Assembly: GCF_947493425.1 (NCBI RefSeq)
Contig: NZ_CANLRP010000020.1
Coordinates: 1 to 64,000 of the forward strand
Origin: an uncultured Microscilla sp.
GTDB lineage: Bacteria; Bacteroidota; Bacteroidia; Cytophagales; Microscillaceae
Length of the DNA: 64,000 nt
Reading direction: 5' to 3'
This document shows, piece by piece, positions 42,277 through 50,106 of the stretch (positions are counted from its first letter, which is position 1; each line of letters begins with the position of its first letter). Position numbers and translations under genes: made by a program. A model generated the notes under the pieces. The model did not search any database. It was given only the letters and a program-made list of their open reading frames with translations, and was not told the DNA's origin.

Positions 42277-43317
42277 ATGAGAAAGTATTATATTTTGCCT
42301 GCCCTCACGCTATTTGGGTTGCTTTTTATGACAAGTTGTGGAAAGAAAGGCAACGATGAAAACAATGATTCTAGCCAGCAGTCTTCTAAAGAAGATTTTA
42401 CTGGTTTTGAGCAAACCCCCACTGGAATTTATTATAAAGTAATAAACCATAACCCCGATACAGCCAAAGCTTTTAAGTTTGATCGTGCTATCGACTTTCA
42501 TTTGGTTGTAAAAAACTACAAAGATTCGGTTTTACAAAATAGCTACGAAAAAGAGCCTATTAAAAACTTCATTTATCAGCCACCTCGCTTTAAAGGAGAC
42601 ATTTCTGAAATCATGCAGTATATTTCTGAAGGCGACAGCGTAGTAATTGGTGTATCAAGCGACTCTACCGCCAAATACCAGGGGCGTCCTATGCCTCCTA
42701 CATTTCCTAAAGGCACCTATGTGAGGTATTTTATGAAAATACTCAAAGTAAAACCTGCCGCAGAAGCAATGGCTGAAATTGAAAAAGCCAAAACAGAGGC
42801 TCTGCAGAAAGTACGCCGTGACGATTCTATTGCTATTCATAGCTACCTCAAAGAAAAAGGGTTGGCCGATAAAGCAAAGTCTACCCCAAGCGGTTTGTAC
42901 TATGTGATTACTGAAGAAGGAACAGGTGAGCGACCAGAAAAACATGATACAGTGTACACCAATTATGTAGGTAAGCTTACCAATGGTAACTTGTTTGATA
43001 CCAATGTAGAAGAAGCTGCCAAAAAAGGTGGAAAATACCAAGGACCTAACCCCAAAAAATACCAGCCTTTTAAGTTTATACTGGGCAGACAACAAGTAAT
43101 TCGTGGTTGGGATGAAGGACTTGCCTTGTTAAAAAAAGGAAGTAAAGCCATTTTATTGGTGCCTTCTACACTGGGTTACGGGCCTCGTGCTATGGGTAAG
43201 GACATCCCTGCCAACTCTACACTGGTGTTTGATGTGGAATTGACTGACTTTAAAAAAGGTAAAGCACCTAAAGCAATGCCTAAGGGACATTCAAAAGGCG
43301 ATGGGCATAATCACTAA
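42277..43317 (+). CDS. FKBP-type peptidyl-prolyl isomerase lipoprotein, two domains
   Basis: An envelope lipoprotein of 346 residues. The signal ends in the lipobox MTSC (LLFMTSCGKKG). Two FKBP-like domains follow. The first (about 45-160, TGIYYKVINHN...PTFPKGTYVRYFMKILKV, in parts) is degenerate. The second (about 205-330) is canonical: GLYYVITEEGTGE, VYTNYVGKLTNGNLFDTN, FKFILGRQQVIRGWDEGLALLKKGSKAILLVPSTLGYG and STLVFDVELTDF. It would catalyse proline cis-trans isomerisation during envelope protein folding. The tail is Lys/His-rich (KGHSKGDGHNH). FKBP lipoproteins of this kind occur with gliding genes (GldI-like) in Bacteroidota, but this copy is not in a gld operon. Confidence 0.9.
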   Translation: MRKYYILPALTLFGLLFMTSCGKKGNDENNDSSQQSSKEDFTGFEQTPTGIYYKVINHNPDTAKAFKFDRAIDFHLVVKNYKDSVLQNSYEKEPIKNFIYQPPRFKGDISEIMQYISEGDSVVIGVSSDSTAKYQGRPMPPTFPKGTYVRYFMKILKVKPAAEAMAEIEKAKTEALQKVRRDDSIAIHSYLKEKGLADKAKSTPSGLYYVITEEGTGERPEKHDTVYTNYVGKLTNGNLFDTNVEEAAKKGGKYQGPNPKKYQPFKFILGRQQVIRGWDEGLALLKKGSKAILLVPSTLGYGPRAMGKDIPANSTLVFDVELTDFKKGKAPKAMPKGHSKGDGHNH

Positions 43318-43349
43318 GTAATGTTGCCGAAATAATGTCAGCAAATTTA

Positions 43350-43490
43350 AGTAAATATTTTTTCGCTAGACAAGGCACGGCAATATCCAGTGGATATTGA
43401 GCGAGCTTGAGGGATGGTCGGCTAATAGCAGCGCTATTAGGCTATTTTTCAACGATGTATAGAGACTAAAATATACAGTTAAAATGGGGA
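43350..43490. mobile_element. Relic of the MITE-like element (copy 4, ends lost)
   Basis: The core TCGCTAGAC...CGGCTAATAGCAGCGCTATT...GGCTATTTTTCAACGATGTATAG follows the same order as the centre of the 48087-48251 copy. The terminal inverted repeats are not recognisable and about 30 bp are added in the left half. It lies just past the FKBP stop. Confidence 0.6.
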
Positions 43491-43517
43491 AGTTATTTTG
43501 ACTGCATTATGTACCAA

Positions 43518-43614
43518 GACAAAATTAAATATACCTAATATTCAAGTATAACTATCATATTATGAGAGAGTTATATTTACTTGTAGCTTATAGCTAATTG
43601 CTTGCTGCTACTTA
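43518..43614 (-). repeat. 97-bp dispersed repeat, copy 2 (family B)
   Basis: The reverse complement of this stretch matches 11566-11662 with about three or four mismatches. Read on the minus strand it also ends in TAATTTTG. It is not placed in front of any gene in that direction; the nearest is the 3' end of the FKBP gene. Confidence 0.8.
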
Positions 43615-43652
43615 CTAAGGGACAGTTACTCAATAATTGCCTTTTATAAAAC

Positions 43653-43688
43653 ACCAAAGCCGCATGATCACTGGTCATGCGGCTTTGG
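43653..43688 (-). terminator. Terminator of the toxin-antitoxin operon
   Basis: CCAAAGCCGCATGA pairs perfectly with TCATGCGGCTTTGG across an 8-nt loop. It lies 30 bp past the toxin stop. The T-run is short (TGTTTTAT on the minus strand). Confidence 0.75.
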
Positions 43689-43718
43689 TAGTTTATATCA
43701 TTTTGCAGATATACAGTA

Positions 43719-44021
43719 CTAACCCACCACTGGATCTTGCCTTACATGGTAGAGGGTTTCAACCACTATGGTCTCTTCTACTATGCTGTACACAATTTTG
43801 TAAAAACCTACCGTAATAAATTTATAAGGGTCAGTTTCTGCTTTTAACAATTGCTCAGGTACCCCTTGTGGATAATTGGTATTGAGCGCTTCGGTAGCTG
43901 CCAACACACCATTGATTGTGTCTTTGGCTCTTTCCATTGATTTGCCCGCCAAACGGGTGTAAATGTTGTACAAGTCTTTTTTGGCAGACTCTGCCCAGAA
44001 TACTTTCTTTGCTGTTACCAT
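43719..44021 (-). CDS. ParE/RelE-family toxin
   Basis: A cytoplasmic protein of 100 residues of the ParE/RelE toxin superfamily: KKVFWAESAKKDLYNIYTRLA at the N-terminus, a helical middle and the C-terminal strands PYKFITVGFYKIVYSIVEETIVVETLYHVRQDP. The ending strand with HVRQDP matches the ParE-type motif. ParE toxins poison DNA gyrase, while RelE types cut mRNA at the ribosome; the subtype cannot be settled here. Its start overlaps the antitoxin stop by 7 bp, the usual coupling for such modules. A strong hairpin follows. Confidence 0.85.
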   Translation of the reverse strand: MVTAKKVFWAESAKKDLYNIYTRLAGKSMERAKDTINGVLAATEALNTNYPQGVPEQLLKAETDPYKFITVGFYKIVYSIVEETIVVETLYHVRQDPVVG

Positions 44022-44248
44022 GATGCCACCTCCGTTGTTATTTGCTGCTGACTAAACAACCTGTTTTCTTTTTGCGCCAAATTAGCGGCGTTGATACGCT
44101 TATAAAAATCAGTGGCAGACATAGGTTTTAAGTTTTTATCATCTTCGTCTTCCATTTCGACTGCTGTCACAAACGTCATCTGTTTGAGTGTTTTTATTAA
44201 GTTTTCAGCATTTTCATAGCTGTCCACTTCCACTTTAATGTTTACCAT
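44015..44248 (-). CDS. Antitoxin of the ParE-type module
   Basis: A small acidic protein of 77 residues located directly upstream of the toxin and overlapping it by 7 bp. The N-terminal half (MVNIKVEVDSYENAENLIKTL...VTAVEMEDEDDKN) is a beta-alpha-beta-like fold. The second half (PMSATDFYKRINAANLAQKENRLFSQQ) is helical and would wrap the toxin. It does not match a standard DNA-binding antitoxin domain such as RHH, Phd or HTH that I can recognise. Antitoxin identity rests mainly on its place and size. Confidence 0.75.
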   Translation of the reverse strand: MVNIKVEVDSYENAENLIKTLKQMTFVTAVEMEDEDDKNLKPMSATDFYKRINAANLAQKENRLFSQQQITTEVASW

Positions 44249-44396
44249 ATTTGTATAAGATTAGTAGTTATCTTCGAAAGAAGTTTACGGGAGTTAAAAT
44301 AGATGAAAAAAGCAGATTATAAAAATATTTTTGCTGCAAGAACACGAAATATGTGTTGCTGATTCACAAAGACAGTATCAAAAAAAGAAGGTTTTA

Positions 44397-45035
44397 CTAT
44401 TGCGCTACCTTGTCTACCCATTCGCAGGTATTTAACATATGAATAATGTCTTTTTTGATAAACTCTATTACCGGCTTTAATGAGTCATTTTTGGTGGCAG
44501 TTCTAAAATACAAAGCACCTCGCAAGAAATGCCTGGTAGAATCTGAAATATAGAATTGAAATTGACTGGGTACTTCGCCCGAAAGCTCAAATAAAGCCGC
44601 TGTTTTGCCCTTTGGGGTTTTGATTGTGTAAGGGTCAATAGAGTAGGCCCGTTCCTGGTGTTTGTTGAGCAACATGTGTGAGTCTTCTATAAACTCGTCA
44701 AAGGTTTTGTTATTGGGTACTTTTTTATAAGTAAGTTGTATTTCAGCCTTTAACTGAGGATAAATGATGTGAAACCAATAAGGCTCAGCTATTCTGGACG
44801 AATCGGGGCGTACTTTGGCATAAGATGATAACTCGAAGGTATAAGGTGCTTTTTCTTTAAGCTTTACATACTTGTTCTTGGGTAAGTCTATCCGGTTATA
44901 ACCTCTGGGTTTGGGACTGTATTCGCTGGTTTCGCTCCCACAAGCAGCAAGTACCCCCAGCATTGAAGTAAACACAAAAAAAGTAAGCAAAGTACCCTTA
45001 TTCCTGTTAATTGTCTGTATCATCGTTATCTTCAT
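44397..45035 (-). CDS. gldD: Gliding motility lipoprotein GldD
   Basis: An envelope lipoprotein of 212 residues required for gliding in Flavobacterium johnsoniae and linked with the T9SS. The signal ends in the lipobox LAAC (VLAACGSE). The hallmark PKPRGYNRIDLP follows directly, then YTFELSSYA, AEPYWFHIIYPQLKAEIQLTYK and the C-terminal LRGALYFRTATKNDSLKPVIEFIKKDIIHMLNTCEW (in parts). Two ATG starts are possible, 45035 and 45023; both precede the same signal. The gene overlaps the gldE end by 17-29 bp, so the two are coupled. Order gldE-gldD downstream of ssb and mutY is conserved in Bacteroidota. Confidence 0.93.
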   Translation of the reverse strand: MKITMIQTINRNKGTLLTFFVFTSMLGVLAACGSETSEYSPKPRGYNRIDLPKNKYVKLKEKAPYTFELSSYAKVRPDSSRIAEPYWFHIIYPQLKAEIQLTYKKVPNNKTFDEFIEDSHMLLNKHQERAYSIDPYTIKTPKGKTAALFELSGEVPSQFQFYISDSTRHFLRGALYFRTATKNDSLKPVIEFIKKDIIHMLNTCEWVDKVAQ

Positions 45036-46347
45036 GTATTTCTACTTTTACAATCTTAATCTTACGCACTCCCATTGCCACTACTGTAAACTCAAACTTA
45101 TCGTACACAATATTTTCGTTGAGCTTGGGCAAACGGGCAAATCGTTCCAGTAATAATCCTCCCAACGATTCGCTTTCTCCTTTCACTTCGTCAAAAAAGT
45201 TGTTGTTAATCCCCAGAATTTTGCAAAAATCATGGAGCGAGATTTTACTTTCAAACAAATACGAATTTTCATCTATTTTGGTATATAATTTCTCTCTATC
45301 CCCGTCAAATTCATCGTTTACCTCCCCTACAATTTCTTCTATTACATCCTCCATAGTTACCAACCCTGCAGTGCCCCCGTACTCGTCTACCACTATAGCC
45401 AGGTGTACTCTTTTCTCTTGAAAGTCACGTAAAAGTTTATCTATTTTTTTATTGGGAGGAATAAAATAAGTTTTTCTAAGTAGTTTTGACCATTTGAACG
45501 ACTCGTTGGCATTAAGGAAAGGTAACAAATCTTTGACATATAGTATGCCTTTAATATTATCAATTGTATCGCTATAAATTGGAATACGAGAATAGCCGCA
45601 CTCCTGTATTTTTTCAAGCAACTCGCTAAAATCAGTATTAATATCAAATGCAGTCACCGCCAAACGCGAAGTCATTACTTGCTTGGCAGTGATGGTTCCA
45701 AAGTTTACAATACCCTTTAGAATTTCGCGTTGCTTGTGGGTAGTATCTGTTCGGTCTATCACCCCTTCCAATCCCTTAATATCTACCGGATACCCTCGTT
45801 TTTTAATGCGTTTTTCTACTACATTGCTCATTTGCATCAATACATACGATAAAGGGTTAAAAAATTTCATAGCAACACTGATGAGCTTGGCAGTACGTTT
45901 TACAAAAAATAAGCTTTTTTGGTTGGCATATACCTTGGGCAATAACTCTCCAAAAAACAAAATGGCTACAGTTACAATGACAGTGAGGGTCAATATTACT
46001 ACTCCCTGAGGGTTGCGGGTGCCTACCAGCTCCCAGGTAAGATAAGTAGCAATGGATACAATGGCTACATTGATGAGGTTATTAAAGATGAGAATAGTAG
46101 CAAGAAGGCGTTGTGGTTTTTTCAACAACTGTACAATCAATTGTTCTGAACTGTTTTCACTGTCCTGACAACGGTCTAAGTCTTCGGAAGACAGAGAAAA
46201 CAAGCCAATCTCAGACCCTGAAATCAATCCGGAAAGTAATAACAAAACAGCTAAAATAATAAAGTTGGCTGTATAAAAGATTAGGTTAGCACTAACCAGG
46301 TTCAGTAATATATTTATAAAAAATAAACTTTCAGTTTCAGAGTCCAA
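45007..46347 (-). CDS. gldE: Gliding motility-associated membrane protein GldE (CBS/CorC family)
   Basis: An inner-membrane protein of 446 residues of the HlyC/CorC (DUF21-CBS) family. It has an N-terminal membrane region with helices near residues 25-50, 90-115 and 118-140 (ANFIILAVLLLLSGLISGSE). Two CBS domains follow (VMTSRLAVTAFDI, KGILYVKDLLPFL, HLAIVVDEYGGTAGLVTMEDVIEEIVGEV, in parts). A C-terminal CorC/HlyC transporter-associated domain ends the protein (ESLGGLLLERFARLPKLNE). GldE overproduction partly offsets loss of some gliding functions in F. johnsoniae by report; its molecular function is not firmly known. It lies between ssb (17 bp upstream) and gldD (overlapping downstream). Confidence 0.92.
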   Translation of the reverse strand: MDSETESLFFINILLNLVSANLIFYTANFIILAVLLLLSGLISGSEIGLFSLSSEDLDRCQDSENSSEQLIVQLLKKPQRLLATILIFNNLINVAIVSIATYLTWELVGTRNPQGVVILTLTVIVTVAILFFGELLPKVYANQKSLFFVKRTAKLISVAMKFFNPLSYVLMQMSNVVEKRIKKRGYPVDIKGLEGVIDRTDTTHKQREILKGIVNFGTITAKQVMTSRLAVTAFDINTDFSELLEKIQECGYSRIPIYSDTIDNIKGILYVKDLLPFLNANESFKWSKLLRKTYFIPPNKKIDKLLRDFQEKRVHLAIVVDEYGGTAGLVTMEDVIEEIVGEVNDEFDGDREKLYTKIDENSYLFESKISLHDFCKILGINNNFFDEVKGESESLGGLLLERFARLPKLNENIVYDKFEFTVVAMGVRKIKIVKVEIHEDNDDTDN

Positions 46348-46364
46348 GTTACCAGCAGATTAAA

Positions 46365-46823
46365 TTAAAAGGGAAGGTCGTCCGGTTCATCGGCATTAAA
46401 AGTCGTGTCAGAGGCTTCTCGCTTCTCGTTTTGAGGTTGCGTAGCAGGCTGTTGTTGCCCTCCACCTTGGTTTTGGTAAGAGCCACCCTCACCACCACTA
46501 TCATTTCGAGAGCCCAACATTGTCAGGTTTTGCCCTTGCACATCCAACGAAAAACGAGTTTGACCAGTATTATCGGTATAAGTTCGGGTCGATAGTCTGC
46601 CTTCTACATATACCTGATTACCTTTTCTCAAGTATTTTTCTACAACTTCAGCATTATTTCCCCAGAACGAAACCCTGAACCAGTCAGTTTTTGGTTCTTC
46701 CCCAGGCTTGGTATAAGCATTTACAGCAATAGAAAAGTTAGCCACTTTTCTTCCTTCAAAATCACGAACGGCAGGGTCGTCGCCCAAATGTCCTATTAAG
46801 ATAATTTTATTGTAACTAGCCAT
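46365..46823 (-). CDS. ssb: Single-stranded DNA-binding protein
   Basis: A cytoplasmic protein of 152 residues. The OB fold occupies about residues 1-105: NKIILIGHLGDDPAVRDFEGRKVANFSIAV, WFRVSFWGNNAEVVEKYLRKGNQVYVEGRL and TGQTRFSLDV. A flexible Gly/Gln-rich linker follows (GGEGGSYQNQGGGQQQ) and then the acidic tip DEPDDLPF, which binds partner proteins of replication and repair. It forms tetramers on ssDNA. It lies between mutY (52 bp upstream) and gldE in a conserved Bacteroidota order. Confidence 0.97.
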   Translation of the reverse strand: MASYNKIILIGHLGDDPAVRDFEGRKVANFSIAVNAYTKPGEEPKTDWFRVSFWGNNAEVVEKYLRKGNQVYVEGRLSTRTYTDNTGQTRFSLDVQGQNLTMLGSRNDSGGEGGSYQNQGGGQQQPATQPQNEKREASDTTFNADEPDDLPF

Positions 46824-46875
46824 TAATTAATGTTTGGTTTTGTGGCGCAAAATTAAAATACTTTTATAAAAATAC

Positions 46876-47952
46876 TCAAAAAAAATCTTTATTCAAATAG
46901 TTGTCAATTAAAACAGGTTTAGGCAATGCTGCCACCTCATCTACTTCATAAAAGCGTAACTTGTCAAACATTGGTAAATCTTTTTGGGCTGGTTTTATTT
47001 CTATGTTATGAAACTTAGCCTGTATGCGCTGGTGGGTCAAAACATGTTTATAAATCACTGATTCTTCGCCTATTACCATTTTTTTTAGCTGAGCTTGTGG
47101 CAAACTTATCACGTCCAGCAAATCAATGGTGCTTAACAACTTGGGTTGTTCTTCCAGCCAAAAATCATATAGCCCACCCCAAATGTCTTTGCTTCCCCTT
47201 TGTTTCATTGCCACAAATGTTTGCCCAGAGTTTTTATAAAAAAACAGGAGGTAATGAAAGTAGCGGTTCTTCACCTTTATTTTTTTTATTTTTACAGGCA
47301 GCTCCTTTTGTTTGCCCTCAGCATATGCTACACAATGAGTTTGCAAAGGACAATACATACAGTCAGGCTTTTGGGGAGTACACTGTAATGCCCCAAACTC
47401 CATAATTCCCTGGTTGTAAGCATCGGTGTGCTCGTCAGGTAACAAACTTTTAGCAAGGGCTCCAAACTCTTTTGCACCTTTATGGCTGGCTATGTCGGTG
47501 TGTACACCAAACACCCTCGCCAATACTCTAAAAACATTGCCATCTACTACGGCTACCTTTTCGTTATAAGCAAATGAGGCAATGGCTGAGGCGGTATAGT
47601 CACCCACACCTTTCATTTTTAAGAGTTCATGATAGCTCTCAGGAAACACACCACCCCTTTCGTGGTGTACAAACTTAGCTGCAGTGTGTAAGTTGCGAGC
47701 CCGCGAATAGTAACCTAAGCCTTGCCAAAGTCTCAATACATTTTGTTCATCGGCACCCGCCAAATCTTGTACCAGCGGATAAGCCTCTACAAACTTTTGA
47801 TAGTAGGGCAAGCCTTGTTTTACCCTGGTTTGCTGAAGAATAATTTCTGACAACCATATTTTGTAAGGGTCTTTTGTATGGCGCCATGGCAAATCGCGCT
47901 TATTTTTGGCATACCAATTGAGAATACTATTGGCAAAAAGGTGTTTGTCCAT
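46876..47952 (-). CDS. mutY: A/G-specific adenine DNA glycosylase
   Basis: A base-excision repair glycosylase of 358 residues that removes adenine mispaired with 8-oxoguanine or guanine. Seen in order: WYAKNKRDLPWRHTKDPYKIWLSEIILQQTRV with the catalytic Glu, the HhH-GPD hairpin LLKMKGVGDYTASAIASFAY, and the catalytic Asp in VVDGNVFRVLAR. The iron-sulfur loop follows: C-x6-C-x2-C-x5-C in CTPQKPDCMYCPLQTHC. A C-terminal MutT/NUDIX-like 8-oxoG recognition domain (about 235-355) closes the protein. All expected residues are intact. It starts the leftward mutY-ssb-gldE-gldD run, divergent from the HU-RNase G run with a MITE in between. Confidence 0.96.
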   Translation of the reverse strand: MDKHLFANSILNWYAKNKRDLPWRHTKDPYKIWLSEIILQQTRVKQGLPYYQKFVEAYPLVQDLAGADEQNVLRLWQGLGYYSRARNLHTAAKFVHHERGGVFPESYHELLKMKGVGDYTASAIASFAYNEKVAVVDGNVFRVLARVFGVHTDIASHKGAKEFGALAKSLLPDEHTDAYNQGIMEFGALQCTPQKPDCMYCPLQTHCVAYAEGKQKELPVKIKKIKVKNRYFHYLLFFYKNSGQTFVAMKQRGSKDIWGGLYDFWLEEQPKLLSTIDLLDVISLPQAQLKKMVIGEESVIYKHVLTHQRIQAKFHNIEIKPAQKDLPMFDKLRFYEVDEVAALPKPVLIDNYLNKDFF

Positions 47953-48086
47953 CTAATTCAGTAAGTTATAAGTGATAACAACCTTGTTTTTTTGAAAAAA
48001 ACAAGGCAAATATCTAAAACACTTTTAACTTTATAAGGTTTAAGAAAAAGGCTTCACTCTATTTTCATCCTGAGTTTGCACATCCT

Positions 48087-48251
48087 ATTAGGAATGGTGT
48101 AAAAATAAATTTCTATAGTTTAATAAAATATTTTGTTGCTAGACGCGGCAAAAAATTGGCTAATAGCAGCGCTATTCGGCTATTTTTTAACAAAGTATAG
48201 CCTCAAAAGATGAGATTAAAAATGTAAATTTATTTTGGTACCATTCCTTAG
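48087..48251 (+). mobile_element. MITE-like inverted-repeat element, copy 3 (best preserved)
   Basis: An element of 165 bp with terminal inverted repeats of about 23 bp (TTAGGAATGGTGTAAAAATA on the left, TATTTTGGTACCATTCCTTA on the right in reverse sense) and the central palindrome GGCTAATAGCAGCGCTATT. It carries no gene. It lies in the 780-bp gap between mutY and the HU gene. Length and structure match the copies at 32067 and 32228. Confidence 0.85.
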
Positions 48252-48734
48252 AATAGAACCAGGACAATTAATTGCTTTGGCAAACCTCTTAAGGTACCAG
48301 AGTAATTATGTCAATGTGTGTGTTTAGGTGAAAAAACTGTCAGAAACCTCCCATTTCGCCTAGCTGTTTTGATGACCCAAACAGAGTAATGCATAATCAT
48401 AAAGTTGTTTTTCAAACAGTTTGATTCACTTTAAAATATCAAAATTTTACAATATGGAATCAAAACTTTCAGCCTAAAAATTAATGCCTTACTTACAGCG
48501 ACATATTTTGGAATATTGCCATAAATAAATATATCAATCAAAAATGACATTAATACATTGTCACTTGATGGTTTTTAGTAAAAACTCACTAAAATGAGCT
48601 AACTACCAAGGAATCAATTATTTTTGGCTAAATTCTTTTTTATTAGGAAATCAAAAATTAGATTTGCAAGTAATGTAAACCTATGGTTTCTAGTTTATTA
48701 TATAATTCATTGTACCATTTAAACATTAGTTCAA
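48252..48734. other. AT-rich leader region of the HU operon
   Basis: About 480 bp, strongly AT-rich, with no open frame or repeat beyond the MITE end at 48251. It probably holds the promoter of the HU-TPR-RNase G run, but I could not fix a box with confidence. Confidence 0.45.
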
Positions 48735-49052
48735 GTGACAAAAGCGGAGGTAATTTCAGAAATAGCCGAAAAGACGGGTGTTGAAAAAGACAAAGTACAA
48801 ATCACCGTTGAGGCTTTCTTCAAAGTAATACAAAACTCCATGGAAAATGGAGAAAACATTTATGTAAGAGGCTTTGGTAGCTTTATTAATAAGAAACGTG
48901 CAACCAAAATTGCTCGAAATATTTCTAAAAATAAAGCCATGACAATTCCTGAGCACTATGTACCCAGCTTTAAACCTTCAAAAGTGTTTATAGAGCGCAT
49001 AAAAAACAGCGCAAAGTTAAAAGCAAAAATTAGCGATAACAGTAAGAAATAA
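48735..49052 (+). CDS. HU/IHF-family histone-like DNA-binding protein
   Basis: A small DNA-bending protein of 105 residues, starting with GTG. The fold is typical: TKAEVISEIAEKTGVEKDKVQITVEAFFKVIQNSM (helices 1 and 2), then NIYVRGFGSFINKKRATKIARNI with the arm strand, and a KPSKVFIERIK C-terminal helix. The DNA-intercalating arm reads AMTIPEHYVPSFKPSK, with the HU-type proline in IPEHYVP. A Lys-rich tail (SAKLKAKISDNSKK) is extra. In many Bacteroidota an HU gene precedes a TPR protein and RNase G in this order. The TPR gene starts 7 bp downstream. Confidence 0.94.
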   Translation: MTKAEVISEIAEKTGVEKDKVQITVEAFFKVIQNSMENGENIYVRGFGSFINKKRATKIARNISKNKAMTIPEHYVPSFKPSKVFIERIKNSAKLKAKISDNSKK

Positions 49053-49059
49053 TAAAAAC

Positions 49060-49899
49060 ATGCTTCGATCACAAGTAGTGATTATTACCCTGGCCTCGGT
49101 CTTAATCTTTGGAATGTACTTACTACCTAAGGCCATTGTGAAAGGAAAAAAACAAGTTACACAACCTTCGAAAAGTAAGCAAGCGGACACTCCCAAAAAT
49201 ATGGGAGAAGAAACACATAACCAACCTTCACTTTCAAAACAACAACTTACCCAGCTTGCTAATTGGAAAAATGCAATTAGCAGTAGTACAAATAAAGAAA
49301 AAAAGATTATCTTTGCCGATTCAATAGCAAATTTGTTCAAAAGTGCGAACCAATTTGACAGTGTAGCGTTTTATAAAGCGAAGATTTCTGAATGGAAACC
49401 CAGCATAAATAGCTGGATGCAAGCCGGAAATGCTTATTTGTTTGCGGCGCGTTTTGCGTTAAACCAGGCAAAAGTAGAAAAGTCAGTACAAAATGCCCGT
49501 GGGTATTTTAACCAAGTGCTTAAACAAAAAGAAGATTTTCTTGATGCCAAAGCACAAATGGCCCAGACTTACCTAATGGTGCCCAACAAACAAAATCCTA
49601 TGCAAGGCGTACAAATGCTATTGCAGGTGATAAAAAAAGACCCCAATAACCAATTGGCTCTTTTTATTCTGGGCGAACGCTCCATGCAAGTTCGTAAATA
49701 CGACAAAGCTATTGAGAGATTTGAGAAACTTTTGTCACTCAATCCTAAAAATGAGAATGCTCAATACTATTTGGGAATGGCTTATGTTGAAACAGGCAAA
49801 AAACTCAAAGCACTTGAAATTTTCAAAAACATAGAGAAAGTAAGTACTGATTCAGCAAAAGTAGCTGGTGCACGTAGTTACCTTCAACAACTAAAATAA
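49060..49899 (+). CDS. TPR membrane-anchored protein
   Basis: A protein of 279 residues with an N-terminal hydrophobic helix (VVIITLASVLIFGMYLL, residues 5-22) that anchors or exports it. A Lys/Ser-rich linker follows, then tetratricopeptide-type helices from about residue 100 (SWMQAGNAYLFAARFALNQ, DAKAQMAQTYLMVPNKQNP, GVQMLLQVIKKDPNNQLALFILGERSMQVRKYDKAIERFEKLLSLNPKNENAQYYLGMAYVETGKKLKALEIFKNI, in parts). It starts 7 bp after HU and is followed by the 29-residue basic protein and RNase G. The specific role is unknown; TPRs usually hold protein partners. Confidence 0.85.
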   Translation: MLRSQVVIITLASVLIFGMYLLPKAIVKGKKQVTQPSKSKQADTPKNMGEETHNQPSLSKQQLTQLANWKNAISSSTNKEKKIIFADSIANLFKSANQFDSVAFYKAKISEWKPSINSWMQAGNAYLFAARFALNQAKVEKSVQNARGYFNQVLKQKEDFLDAKAQMAQTYLMVPNKQNPMQGVQMLLQVIKKDPNNQLALFILGERSMQVRKYDKAIERFEKLLSLNPKNENAQYYLGMAYVETGKKLKALEIFKNIEKVSTDSAKVAGARSYLQQLK

Positions 49900-49928
49900 T
49901 TTTTTTCATTTTTAAACGACATATAAAT

Positions 49929-50018
49929 ATGCCTTGTGGTAAAAAAAGAAAGCGTCATAAAATCGCGACTCACAAACGTAAAAAACGTCTAAGAAAAAAC
50001 AGACACAAAAAGAAATAA
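49929..50018 (+). CDS. Very small basic ribosome-associated-type protein (AURKAIP1/COX24-like)
   Basis: A 29-residue protein, too short for usual gene finding, reading MPCGKKRKRHKIATHKRKKR and then LRKNRHKKK. It resembles the short AURKAIP1/COX24 (DUF1713) family, whose mitochondrial member is ribosomal protein mS38 and whose mycobacterial counterpart is bS22. In Bacteroidota nearly identical proteins (MP.GKKRKRHK.ATHKRKKR) are conserved next to rng. Start ATG 49929, stop TAA at 50016-50018. Thirty bases separate it from the TPR gene. It probably binds rRNA; that is inference from family and charge. Confidence 0.85.
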   Translation: MPCGKKRKRHKIATHKRKKRLRKNRHKKK

Positions 50019-50046
50019 ACACGATAGATTTATTTATATTTGATTA

Positions 50047-50083
50047 GTCCATAAAACTGCGCAGTTTTATGGACATGTTTTTT
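50047..50083 (+). terminator. Terminator or attenuator before rng
   Basis: A perfect 28-bp palindrome, GTCCATAAAACTGC joined to GCAGTTTTATGGAC, then ATGTTTTTT. It ends 23 bp before the RNase G start, so rng either has its own start or is read through at reduced level. Confidence 0.8.
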
Positions 50084-50106
50084 CATAAACTAAAATGTAA
50101 AATACC

